Positions 1 through 7,448 of a DNA stretch of 64,000 bases are shown one piece after another. Both the position numbers and the translations under genes were made by a program. Numbering within the stretch: position 1 is the first letter of the stretch; the number at the start of each line of letters is the position of its first letter. Origin of the DNA: Bacteroides sp. (GTDB taxonomy: Bacteria; Bacteroidota; Bacteroidia; Bacteroidales; Bacteroidaceae); contig NZ_JAQVBV010000001.1 in the NCBI RefSeq assembly GCF_028690125.1, positions 310,001 through 374,000 of the forward strand, read 5' to 3'. The notes under the pieces were generated by a model. It searched no databases. It saw nothing but the letters and a program-made list of their open reading frames with translations, and was not told the origin of the DNA.

Positions 1-1014
1 CTGTACAATTATATTTTCAAGTGGTTGAGAAAAACATGTGCCATGGATGATTATTACACTCATTTGCGCATCAACTTCTTTTAATAGTATTTGTTGAGAG
101 CACATTTTTAAGTAATATCGGGCTTCTTCAATTTGGGCTTCATAACCTGCTTGATATTTCTTGAAATCAAATGGCTGTTCTTTCATCGCTTTGCCATAAG
201 TATAGTTCATTGTATAAGAATTCCATACACTTTGAGTATTGATTCTATCTTTTGAACAGTATGCTGAATTTTCCACATCCGCCTTATAATAGAACTCAAT
301 CGGAGCACCGTTATAAGGAATAATACGAGTAATATGCCATGCCGAATTATACGAACTGTTAGATAGGGCATTCGTAGTAGAAACATCCACACGTTGAACA
401 TCCGTATTCTTCTCGACTTGTCGATAGATATAACGGTTTCCATTGTTATCAGTAATGGTCCATCCAGTAATATTACCAGAGGTAGTTTCGCATTCGATAC
501 GTACATCCGTTTGTTCCAGTGGTTCAGTATATATCCGTCTGTTTACGTCCATACGAATGATAAAATCCACTTTCTGCCCGTTGAATACAGCCGTGAAAAT
601 ATCACTTTCACCATCTCGTTTGCGAAGACCTACAGTCTTTGCATCTTCTTTTAACGGTGTGGAATTATTCTCCGTTCGTAAATAACCAAAAGATGTGTCT
701 TCATCCGGGAAACCTCCGCGCATTGTGCGAGTAACAATTCCACCCGTATTAAGGCTCCAATTATATCCGATCAATCCGGAGACATCACTTCCCTTCACTC
801 CCTGCGCAATATAGTTTAATGAAATTGGTAGCGCATAATCCCCCGATTTTAAGTTACATATAGGAACGGTATAATTAAAAATCCCCGTCGAATAATCCAC
901 CATTACATTTTTCTGTTCCGTCAGGTTTTTTGCCTGATCTCCGGGTTTAAAATCTTGTGCCCATCCATTTGTTGTAATGAGTAGGAGAAATAATAAATAT
1001 GTTATTCTTTTCAT
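1..1014 (-). CDS. RHS/YD-repeat-like secreted protein, N-terminal part (cut by window edge)
   Basis: The frame runs open from ATG at 1014 to the left window edge (338 codons, no stop). It begins with a Sec signal peptide (MKRITYLLFLLLITTNGWAQ). The next 100 residues look like the start of Bacteroidota RHS/YD-repeat proteins: a short beta-rich segment with IPLS-like phrases (YALPISLNYIAQG), then GYNWSLNTGGIVTRT. Such proteins are usually very large and exported, often with variable C-terminal toxin-like ends, but the C-terminus is outside the window. It is the last gene of a leftward module with the smalltalk peptide and HU-like protein. The family call rests on the N-terminal pattern only; another large surface protein is possible. 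Confidence 0.6.
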   Translation of the reverse strand, partial: MKRITYLLFLLLITTNGWAQDFKPGDQAKNLTEQKNVMVDYSTGIFNYTVPICNLKSGDYALPISLNYIAQGVKGSDVSGLIGYNWSLNTGGIVTRTMRGGFPDEDTSFGYLRTENNSTPLKEDAKTVGLRKRDGESDIFTAVFNGQKVDFIIRMDVNRRIYTEPLEQTDVRIECETTSGNITGWTITDNNGNRYIYRQVEKNTDVQRVDVSTTNALSNSSYNSAWHITRIIPYNGAPIEFYYKADVENSAYCSKDRINTQSVWNSYTMNYTYGKAMKEQPFDFKKYQAGYEAQIEEARYYLKMCSQQILLKEVDAQMSVIIIHGTCFSQPLENIIVQ

Positions 1015-1128
1015 GATTGTGTTTATTTATTAAGTTTTAAATGAAAGCCGGAAGTTCTTTTCCAGTGTTCAGTTCCTGTTTAAAGGACTTCCGGCTTATA
1101 GATAAATGTTTGTTTATTACTGTACAGT

Positions 1129-1230
1129 CTACAGATTCATAGCGTTACCGCCCAGTGCTCCAAGTACTGCCGAAGCCACTGCAATAATTGCTTTCAGGAT
1201 CATGTCCCATGCTGATTTCTTCATTGCCAT
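1129..1230 (-). CDS. smalltalk-type small peptide, 33 aa
   Basis: A short frame of 33 codons preceded by a strong GGAGG motif (1241-1246 on the minus strand) nine bases before ATG at 1230. The peptide is MAMKKSAWDMILKAIIAVAS followed by AVLGALGGNAMNL: a KKS-W start, one hydrophobic Ala/Ile/Val helix and a Gly-rich end. This length, the motif order and the position next to an HU-like gene fit the Bacteroides smalltalk family, whose function is unknown. A second in-frame ATG two codons later is an alternative start. The hydrophobic helix suggests membrane association, which is inference. Confidence 0.75.
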   Translation of the reverse strand: MAMKKSAWDMILKAIIAVASAVLGALGGNAMNL

Positions 1231-1510
1231 CGTTTTCTTACCTCCTTTCCGGTTCTTTAAATAGTTTAGTTTACTTCAGATAGTAGTTTCACCCTGGTGT
1301 ATGGATATACTTTCATCCTTCGGGAAGAGCGTACGATTCCCTTTCATGACGATATTATGCGTCATGATCAAATTGATATTCAATAGGTAGTCAGGTGATT
1401 ACTAGTCCGGTTAAGTTCTCAAATCTTTGTTTTCTCGTTAAGTCTTTTTAGCTTAGTCGTCTTTCTAGTCAAGTCATTCTTATTTTCGTGTTTGTGCAGG
1501 ACGGCGAGGT

Positions 1511-2014
1511 TTACAAGGTAGGATCTGGTGATTCACCCCCGTCATCTCCTCCTGTATCCGGCTTATTTGTTTCTTCACCCCCGGTGACGGTAGTAGACGA
1601 GAGCCGGTCATAGCGTACACATTTTGCTCCTGTTACCATCGAACGGGTGGCTAAGGTCCGGTCTTGGTTTCTGGTACAGGCAGGTTGAAAGCGAACGGTA
1701 AGCGTAGCTTGTGCGGCACTCACTTCATTGGCTGTTTCCACTCCTTTCCCCTGAGCAATCATAACCATGCGGAATGTTCCCAGTCCGTCTAAGGTTACGC
1801 TTTCCGACGTTTGAAGATGTTGTGCTATTACTGTCACCAGATTGTCGAGTGTATTTTTCACATCTCCTGGTGAGAGAGAAGAATAAGCTGCTATCTCTTT
1901 TGACAGTTGATTGGTAGCTACATTACCGGCACGTACTACGCGGGGATAAAATAATTTTTTTCCATTTTCTTTATTTTCCAGTTTTGACTGGAATGGTTTA
2001 TATAATACTGGCAT
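1511..2014 (-). CDS. HU-family (HU-HIG type) DNA-binding protein
   Basis: A 167-residue protein with the HU fold of the Bacteroidota HU-HIG type. Residues 1-125 hold the HU-like domain: an N-terminal PVLYKPFQSKL strand, helices around SKEIAAYSSLSPGDVKNTLD, and the core VTLDGLGTFRM typical of HU/IHF proteins. The tail from about residue 140 is low complexity and acidic (GGEETNKP, GGDDGGESPDP), unlike canonical HU. Such proteins presumably bind DNA as dimers and are commonly found beside smalltalk peptides and cell-wall or surface genes in Bacteroides. A good promoter lies 64 bases upstream, so it probably heads its own transcript with the smalltalk and RHS-like genes downstream. Confidence 0.85.
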   Translation of the reverse strand: MPVLYKPFQSKLENKENGKKLFYPRVVRAGNVATNQLSKEIAAYSSLSPGDVKNTLDNLVTVIAQHLQTSESVTLDGLGTFRMVMIAQGKGVETANEVSAAQATLTVRFQPACTRNQDRTLATRSMVTGAKCVRYDRLSSTTVTGGEETNKPDTGGDDGGESPDPTL

Positions 2015-2077
2015 AATTGTAATTTATTTTAATTATTAATAGTTTAGTTGATTTTGTCTTTAAGCTTATTGACACTA

Positions 2078-2109
2078 CAAAGATAAAGCAATGTTTTTGG
2101 ATGAGCAAG
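2078..2109 (-). promoter_or_regulatory. predicted promoter of the HU-like gene
   Basis: On the minus strand, CTTG (2109-2106) and TATCTTTG (2085-2078) are separated by 20 bases. This matches the Bacteroides primary sigma pattern (TTTG, 19-21, TAnnTTTG) with one mismatch in the -33 box. It lies 64 bases upstream of the HU-like start. Confidence 0.65.
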
Positions 2110-2186
2110 CAATTTTAAAAGTGTGCGTTAATAAGTTCGTTAATATGTATATGTTGTTGATATATAATATTTTATACTAAATATGC

Positions 2187-3107
2187 TTACTTGTTTACTA
2201 CACTTAACAGGTAATGACCGGGTAGTTTGATTTTCCCACCACTATCTCGGATGTTACTGATCCCTTTCCAGACCGGACTGCCAATTATTCCGTAATTACT
2301 TTTTAAAATAATTGCATATTGCTCAGGGGGAGAAATGCGATAGAGTAGCAGATTATCCCGAAGCCCGGATAGGTTACGGATCTGTCCGTCGGCAGGAGCT
2401 TGCATACGGTCGATATCTTCTTGTGTCAGATCGCCTTTCTTCCTTTTTGTAGTTTCATTGGTTCCTCCTCCTTCGTCCCCTCCTTTGGCAGAAGGAGGGT
2501 TAGGGAGAATGTTTTCTTTCTTTTCTTTTTCTTTTCTTTTTATGATTTCAAATTTTGTTGCAATAATCGGATATTCCGTTACATTTTCAGGGGATTGGGT
2601 TACTATATCCTTGGTTTCTGAAACATCATCTTCTTCATAATTGCTAGTTTCATTTTCTATTTCCTGTATTTTAGAAGTTGCTTCCGGAGTTAAGGAAGCC
2701 GTCTTTGCCGTTCCTTCTTCCTCCGGTAGTAAACGGTAGATAGAAGTGATGGGCAAATGATTCCTGCGTTTGGTAATGAAAAGATATTGCCGTTGGATAT
2801 CAGCAGATGTCAGTACATGGTATTGTTTGTATATATCCGAGTCGAAGAAGCCGTATTCGGCGGCTAGTTCGAGAACGCGGTGGACGGTGTCGTTGTCTGT
2901 ATTGAATAACTGGTCAGAAAGTTCATCGTAGAATTCATTGTCGGCACGAACGTAATAACCCTCACCGGAATAGATGTAAGACAGTGCATATAGTAAGATG
3001 GTGAAAGCAGAATCACCTTCTCGTTTCATGATGCGACGCACTACTCGTTCGTTAATAAAATCTGTGTTTAGTGGAAAATAGTCTAGTCCTTGTTTTATCC
3101 TTCCCAT
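2187..3107 (-). CDS. DUF4373 (Lin1244/Lin1753-like) domain protein
   Basis: A 306-residue protein. Residues 1-115 match the DUF4373 / Lin1244-Lin1753 N-terminal domain: GLDYFPLNTDF, then a helix-rich region with YALSYIYSGEGYYVRADNEF and a winged-helix-like AAEYGFFDSDIYKQYHVLTS. This domain is common in phage or mobile-element replication proteins and in Bacteroides chromosomal modules. The middle (about 130-230) is low complexity with Lys/Glu runs and a Gly-rich stretch. The C-terminus contains a conserved-looking YGIIGSPVWKGISNIRDSGGKI segment. It is 41 bases downstream of the zinc-ribbon gene, so the two are probably co-transcribed. A DNA-binding or replication-initiator-like role is inferred. 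Confidence 0.7.
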   Translation of the reverse strand: MGRIKQGLDYFPLNTDFINERVVRRIMKREGDSAFTILLYALSYIYSGEGYYVRADNEFYDELSDQLFNTDNDTVHRVLELAAEYGFFDSDIYKQYHVLTSADIQRQYLFITKRRNHLPITSIYRLLPEEEGTAKTASLTPEATSKIQEIENETSNYEEDDVSETKDIVTQSPENVTEYPIIATKFEIIKRKEKEKKENILPNPPSAKGGDEGGGTNETTKRKKGDLTQEDIDRMQAPADGQIRNLSGLRDNLLLYRISPPEQYAIILKSNYGIIGSPVWKGISNIRDSGGKIKLPGHYLLSVVNK

Positions 3108-3148
3108 AATAGGTTTGTTTTAGTATTTACTGTATTGTTTTCATTTTA

Positions 3149-3484
3149 TTAAATATCTTGCTCTGCTTCTATTGCCATGAGTTTTTTTCTTTTGCGTTCG
3201 ATGCTCTCTGAAACAGTATCAAGGGCATGGCGAATGAGTTCTTTTCGCACAGCAGGATCTTTGATGAGGGTAATGACGGGATATGCTGTTTTTTCTTTGT
3301 TTACGATATTTTGTTTTTCTACATTGCGGTGGTTTCGGTTAACGGACTTCCGGCATTCTTTACAATAGTTTTGAGGACGATTTGTTTTCTTGTCCAAATA
3401 AAAAGCTTCTATAGGAAGCATACGTTTGCAACGTCCACAAACGTGGAGAGTTAATTTTTTTGAAGTTTCCATGTTTTTATTCAT
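3149..3484 (-). CDS. small zinc-ribbon protein
   Basis: A 111-residue hypothetical protein. Residues 15-45 carry two Cys pairs, CGRC and CKEC, about 27 residues apart, with the spacing and aromatic pattern of a treble-clef or zinc-ribbon finger (MLPIEAFYLDKKTNRPQNYC). The rest is a charged, probably helical region (KELIRHALDTVSESIERKRKK). It has no catalytic HNH motif that I can see. It stands first in the leftward module, divergent from the S24-type regulator, with a 22-bp repeat array in the gap between them. A nucleic-acid-binding role is inferred from the finger and the neighbours. Confidence 0.6.
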   Translation of the reverse strand: MNKNMETSKKLTLHVCGRCKRMLPIEAFYLDKKTNRPQNYCKECRKSVNRNHRNVEKQNIVNKEKTAYPVITLIKDPAVRKELIRHALDTVSESIERKRKKLMAIEAEQDI

Positions 3485-3571
3485 TTTAAATTATTAATAA
3501 ATAGTTGGTTATCATATACTATGACTTTTGTAATTCTTTTATTAGGATTTTCTTCCGTTCTTCATTGTCAG

Positions 3572-3659
3572 CTGTTAATAGTCTACTTGATAAGTATTAA
3601 TATTCCACGTATTAACTATTAATACTCTACACAATAGCCATTAATAACCTACATTATCT
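3572..3659. repeat. 22-bp tandem array, locus 1 (four contiguous units)
   Basis: Four contiguous units of exactly 22 bp: 3572-3593, 3594-3615, 3616-3637 and 3638-3659. Each has TTAATA at unit positions 4-9, followed by a C-rich Y-C-Y-A-C block at positions 11-15. The last seven bases vary. The period of about two helical turns would place all units on one DNA face. It lies in the gap between the zinc-ribbon gene and the divergent regulator. A second array with the same period and core is at 51187-51274. Confidence 0.8.
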
Positions 3660-3780
3660 AATTCCTTCTTTTCACAAATCAATGGAGAAATTTTCGAAAA
3701 TATTGCATTATTTTTTGTTTTCTCATGGTTTTTTCGTTTTTAATTTATATTTTTGAAACGAATTAGTGATATTTGTACTA

Positions 3781-3788
3781 CAAAGATA
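3781..3788 (-). promoter_or_regulatory. possible -7 box for the leftward module
   Basis: CAAAGATA on the plus strand reads TATCTTTG leftward, a perfect Bacteroides -7 box. No TTTG lies at the right distance, so support is partial. If used, the leader would be about 290 bases and would contain the 22-bp array. The rest of 3485-3909 is AT-rich and shows no gene. Confidence 0.35.
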
Positions 3789-3909
3789 AAGTAAATTTCA
3801 TTTAGAGAACAAATAGTTTTAGAATTTAATTCTCAAATATTTTATAAAGTACTATAAATGAGAGATTAATGTGTTTATAATTATTTACATTATATTTAAA
3901 CAATAACAG

Positions 3910-4623
3910 ATGGATACATTTTTAGATGTTACAGCAATTGTGAATCGTGCCAAGCAGGTTCTAAATTTTAAAAGAGACAGTGAATTAGCTGAATTTCTGG
4001 GAGTTTCACGGGCTACATTATCAAACTGGTGTGCTCGTAATCGGATTGATTTCCCCTTATTGATTGATAAGATGGGGCGCAATATGGATTATAACTGGTT
4101 GTTGGTTGGTAAGGGAAATCCTAAACATCAACCGAAATTCTGTAATGATGCACTGGCACAGGGAGAAGTGGAGATAATTCACAATCCAAAAATAAGAGAG
4201 GTGATAAACGATCGTAGTGTGACGCTGTATGATATCACGGTGGCAGCAAATTTAAAGACTTTGTTTACGAATAAAAATCAGTATGTAGTGGGGGAGATTC
4301 AGATTCCGAGTATTCCTTGCTGCGATGGGGCAATTTATGTTAGCGGGGATAGTATGTATCCGATTCTTAAATCGGGCGACATTGTAGGATTTAAGGAGAT
4401 AAATAGTTTCAGCAATCTGATTTATGGGGAAATCTATTTGGTTTCGTTTACTATTGAGGGAGACGAATATTTGTCGGTGAAGTACGTAAACCGTTCGGAT
4501 AAGGAGGGATGCCTAAAATTGGTTAGTTATAATACTCATCATGAGCCGATGGATATTCCGTTTGCTTCTATCAATGCAATGGCGATTGTGAAGTTCTCTA
4601 TCAGGAGGCATATGATGATGTAA
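3910..4623 (+). CDS. CI/LexA-like regulator with HTH and S24 peptidase-like domain
   Basis: A 237-residue regulator. Residues 5-65 form a helix-turn-helix of the bacteriophage CI-repressor type (DSELAEFLGVSRATLSNWCARNR), followed by the linker phrase MDYNWLLVGKG. Residues 130-225 form an S24/LexA-like domain with the nucleophile motif SGDSMYPILKSGD and a general-base lysine in EYLSVKYVNRS. I see no clear Ala-Gly cleavage site before the Ser, so self-cleavage is uncertain. Divergent transcription from the DUF4373/HU module suggests it controls that module, possibly in response to DNA damage. No phage structural genes are nearby. Confidence 0.8.
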   Translation: MDTFLDVTAIVNRAKQVLNFKRDSELAEFLGVSRATLSNWCARNRIDFPLLIDKMGRNMDYNWLLVGKGNPKHQPKFCNDALAQGEVEIIHNPKIREVINDRSVTLYDITVAANLKTLFTNKNQYVVGEIQIPSIPCCDGAIYVSGDSMYPILKSGDIVGFKEINSFSNLIYGEIYLVSFTIEGDEYLSVKYVNRSDKEGCLKLVSYNTHHEPMDIPFASINAMAIVKFSIRRHMMM

Positions 4624-4636
4624 CGAGTGGAAATGT

Positions 4637-4710
4637 TTAGGCACGGATTTCATAGATTTTACAGTCTTAGTTAATATAAGAATCGTGTTTTCTATGAAAT
4701 CCGTGCCTAA
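4637..4710. terminator. hairpin from the GGCACGGATT repeat family, between convergent genes
   Basis: Perfect 20-bp arms, 4637-4656 and 4691-4710 (TTAGGCACGGATTTCATAGA and its complement), flank a 34-base AT-rich loop. It sits between the convergent regulator and OmpA-like genes and could end both transcripts. Related copies are at 7359-7440, 40204-40250 and a decayed one near 42137. Confidence 0.65.
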
Positions 4711-4744
4711 TTTATAAATTGCACAAGTCTAAATCCGGTTTCCT

Positions 4745-5596
4745 TTATTTTGTGTCTTCAGAATTCTGCAACATCTGGAACAGTTTATCCAGCTTCGGAG
4801 CCATGATAATCTCCGTACGCCGGTTCTTGCTTCTTCCTTCTAGTGTTTCATTATCATCAACAGGCATAAATTCACCTCTTCCGCTAGGCTGTATCTGCAA
4901 CGGATTGACATCGTATTTTTTAGTAAGTATACGTACTACAGATGTTGCACGTAGTACACTTAAATCCCAGTTATCTTTGAATATTGCCGTATTGATAGGC
5001 TTGTTGTCTGTATGCCCTTCGATAAAGACATCAATATCCGTCTGTTTATTCAGTACTTGAGCCAATTTGCCAAGTGCTTCTTCACCACGTTTGTCAAGAG
5101 TGGCACTTCCCGACTGGAACAGAAGTTTGTCGGACATTGCTACGTATACCTTTCCGTCTTTTTCACGAACGGTCAGTTCTTCGCTGCTAAAGCCTAATAA
5201 TGCGTCTTTTACACTATTCAATAACTTTTGTACTTTGTCATTTTGAGATTTAATCATTTCCTGCAGCTCATTAATGGTACGTTCCCTTTCGCTGAGTTCG
5301 TTTCTTTTTTGGCTTAACAGTGCGTTCAGTTTCTCCTGCTGGGTCATGTTAGAGTTCAGCATATTCTGATACTCACGGATGCTGTTTCCCATTCGAGTGG
5401 TATCTTGCATCAGGTTTTTAATCTGTGCGGACATCCGGGTTCCCTGATCGCGGCAGTTTGATAACAGCGAATGTAGACTATCTCCGCTCGCAATAGCTGC
5501 TATGCGTCCGTTTTCTGCAATCATGTATTTCTTTTTAGTCACACATGATGTACACATAAGCAATGTAACAAGAGTAAGTAATGTAATTTTCTTCAT
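4745..5596 (-). CDS. OmpA-family outer-membrane lipoprotein
   Basis: A 283-residue lipoprotein with signal peptide and lipobox MCTSC (Cys about residue 17). Residues 60-120 are a long heptad-like helix (coiled coil, with NALLSQKRNELSERERTINE). Residues 150-275 form an OmpA C-terminal domain that binds peptidoglycan, with LLFQSGSATLDKRG, the signature FIEGHTDNKP and RAEIIM-like GRSKNRRTEIIM. It probably tethers the outer membrane to the cell wall. It stands alone, with its own promoter and a hairpin after the stop. Confidence 0.85.
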   Translation of the reverse strand: MKKITLLTLVTLLMCTSCVTKKKYMIAENGRIAAIASGDSLHSLLSNCRDQGTRMSAQIKNLMQDTTRMGNSIREYQNMLNSNMTQQEKLNALLSQKRNELSERERTINELQEMIKSQNDKVQKLLNSVKDALLGFSSEELTVREKDGKVYVAMSDKLLFQSGSATLDKRGEEALGKLAQVLNKQTDIDVFIEGHTDNKPINTAIFKDNWDLSVLRATSVVRILTKKYDVNPLQIQPSGRGEFMPVDDNETLEGRSKNRRTEIIMAPKLDKLFQMLQNSEDTK

Positions 5597-5618
5597 CGAA
5601 CTTTAGTTTTATTTTTTG

Positions 5619-5650
5619 CAAAGTAATAATTTTCTCTGGAAAATTACAAG
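5619..5650 (-). promoter_or_regulatory. predicted promoter of the OmpA-like gene
   Basis: Leftward, CTTG (5650-5647), 20 bases, then TTACTTTG (5626-5619). Each box has one mismatch to the Bacteroides consensus. The start codon is 22 bases downstream. Confidence 0.5.
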
Positions 5651-5783
5651 TATCTTATGTAAAACTCTGTATTATTAGGTAATGCATCCAAATTTATTGG
5701 TCATATGCACTTTTCTAAAGTGATGCTTACTCTGAATAAAAGATAGTATTAACTAATTGTGAATAGTTACATATCAATCAAGA

Positions 5784-6365
5784 TCAGCGTTGCAGGAATT
5801 CACAGAGTTTCTGTACGGCTAATGCCCGGTGGCTGATTTTATTTTTTATTTCATTTCCCAACTCGGCAAAAGTCTGTTCATATCCTTCGGGTTGAAAGAT
5901 CGGATCGTAGCCGAAACCGGAATCTCCATGTTTCTCTCGGGTAATTTCACCTTTTACTACTCCTTCAAAAAAGTACTCCTTTCCGTCCAGAATTAGTGAG
6001 ATGACGGTACGAAACCGGGCTTTACGGTTTTCTTTTCCTTCCATTTCATGGAGAAGTTTGAGCATATTGGCTTGTGAGTCGTGACCTTCACCTCCTGCAT
6101 AACGAGCAGAATATACTCCCGGTGCTCCGTTTAATGCTTCTACTTCCAATCCGGTATCGTCACCGAAACAATCCAGACCATAGTTTTCTTTTACGAAGGA
6201 AGATTTTAACAGGGCGTTTCCTTCCAGTGTGTCAGCCGTTTCGGGAATATCGGTATGGCAGTTGATATCGTTCAGACTAAGTAGTTCGATCTTATCGCGT
6301 AAGATGGCTGCTACTTCTTCTAATTTATGAGCATTGTTGGTGGCAAATACGAGTTTGCGTTTCAT
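5784..6365 (-). CDS. rdgB: RdgB/HAM1-type dITP/XTP pyrophosphatase
   Basis: A 193-residue nucleoside-triphosphate pyrophosphatase that removes dITP, dUTP-like deaminated purines and XTP from the nucleotide pool, releasing the monophosphate and PPi. Family motifs are clear: [15 protein letters not shown] at the N-terminus (substrate-binding), [23 protein letters not shown] in the middle, GFGYDPIF and a C-terminal [10 protein letters not shown]. The length is normal. It lies 31 bases downstream of the YitT-family gene and probably shares its transcript, perhaps with leuS upstream. Confidence 0.95.
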   Translation of the reverse strand: MKRKLVFATNNAHKLEEVAAILRDKIELLSLNDINCHTDIPETADTLEGNALLKSSFVKENYGLDCFGDDTGLEVEALNGAPGVYSARYAGGEGHDSQANMLKLLHEMEGKENRKARFRTVISLILDGKEYFFEGVVKGEITREKHGDSGFGYDPIFQPEGYEQTFAELGNEIKNKISHRALAVQKLCEFLQR

Positions 6366-6396
6366 AGGGCTTCTTGCGTTTTATGACGTTTTTTTG

Positions 6397-7314
6397 TTAC
6401 TTTACTTTCAATTGGTCGAACCCTTCGCCATATACGCCGATGACGGAGCTTTGTGAGATAAAAGCATTCGGGTCGATGCGTTTCACCAGACGAAAGATTT
6501 CCAGTGACTGTCGTTTCTTGGCTAGTACTACCAATACTTTCACATCATGTTTGCTGTACCACCCCGTACCGTTGAGTACAGTAACGCCCCTGTCGGTTTC
6601 TTTCGTGATACAGTCGGCTATCTCATCGTACTTTTTGGAGAAGATGAGGAATTGAACCGATTGGCGGGCACTGTTGATGATCCAGTCGAGTACGACACCG
6701 ATAATGAACAACGTTACGAAGCCGAAGATAACCCGGCGCCAATCGTGAAAAACAAAGTAGCAAGAGCTGATGATAAATACATCGCAAATCATGATCATTC
6801 TTCCGAGTGTTACGTCTTTGTATTTATTGACGATGGCGGCAATAATGTCTGTTCCTCCGGTACTTCCGTTATAGTTGAATACAATGCCAAGACCTATACC
6901 GCACATGGCAGCTCCGATAATGCACGCCATAAAGTCCTGTCCAACTCCCAATAGGAGTGGTTTCCCGTCGGTCGAAACGTCCGGTACATGTACATAGTTA
7001 TTCACTATTAATTGGAGAAACCACAGTAAGAAGGTCAGCATGAAAATAGCATAAGTCGTTTTTATGCTGAATCGCGGACCTAGTATCCGGATGGCAAATG
7101 TCATCAAAACGGCATTAATGATAAAGTACGACCATTGGATAGGAAAACCGGTAGCGTAGTAGATAATAGCTCCGATACCGGTAGTGCCTCCGGTAGTTAT
7201 TTGATAAGGAAGTAGGAAAGCTGCCCATCCGAATGAATAACTTATCAATCCGAGAGTAATGTAAAAGTAGTCTTTTACTTCTCTCATTATTTCCGCTTTT
7301 TCAGGTCTTCGCAT
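6397..7314 (-). CDS. YitT-family (DUF161/DUF2179) membrane protein
   Basis: A 305-residue integral membrane protein with about six hydrophobic segments over residues 10-215 (for example YFYITLGLISYSFGWAAFL and GAAMCGIGLGIVFNYNGSTGGTDIIA). The GSTGGTDI motif is typical of the YitT/DUF161 family. The last 80 residues form a soluble DUF2179 domain (RGVTVLNGTGWYSKHDVKVL, ending GVYGEGFDQL). The transported substrate, if any, is not known. It sits between leuS and rdgB on the same strand. Confidence 0.9.
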   Translation of the reverse strand: MRRPEKAEIMREVKDYFYITLGLISYSFGWAAFLLPYQITTGGTTGIGAIIYYATGFPIQWSYFIINAVLMTFAIRILGPRFSIKTTYAIFMLTFLLWFLQLIVNNYVHVPDVSTDGKPLLLGVGQDFMACIIGAAMCGIGLGIVFNYNGSTGGTDIIAAIVNKYKDVTLGRMIMICDVFIISSCYFVFHDWRRVIFGFVTLFIIGVVLDWIINSARQSVQFLIFSKKYDEIADCITKETDRGVTVLNGTGWYSKHDVKVLVVLAKKRQSLEIFRLVKRIDPNAFISQSSVIGVYGEGFDQLKVK

Positions 7315-7358
7315 AGGGTTTATAGTTGATAAAACATAATTTGGAGTTGAACTATTTT

Positions 7359-7440
7359 TTTAGGCACGGATTTCGCGGATTAACACGGTTTTAAGAATCA
7401 ACTCAGGAGAACCGTGGAATCTGCGTAATCCGTGCCTAAA
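7359..7440. repeat. GGCACGGATT inverted repeat between leuS and yitT
   Basis: Imperfect inverted repeat with outer arms TTTAGGCACGGATT and AATCCGTGCCTAAA, continued inward by CGCGGATTAACACGGTT against AACCGTGGAATCTGCG. It belongs to the same family as 4637-4710 and 40204-40250. Its place between two same-strand genes means it could attenuate or process the leuS transcript. Confidence 0.65.
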
Positions 7441-7448
7441 TAATATGG

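Noticed and set aside
3572..3659. CRISPR-like array
   Set aside because: Units are contiguous with a 22-bp period and no unique spacers of protospacer size; no cas gene is near.
3149..4623. Prophage
   Set aside because: The CI-like regulator and DUF4373 protein suggested one, but there are no integrase, structural or lysis genes beside them.
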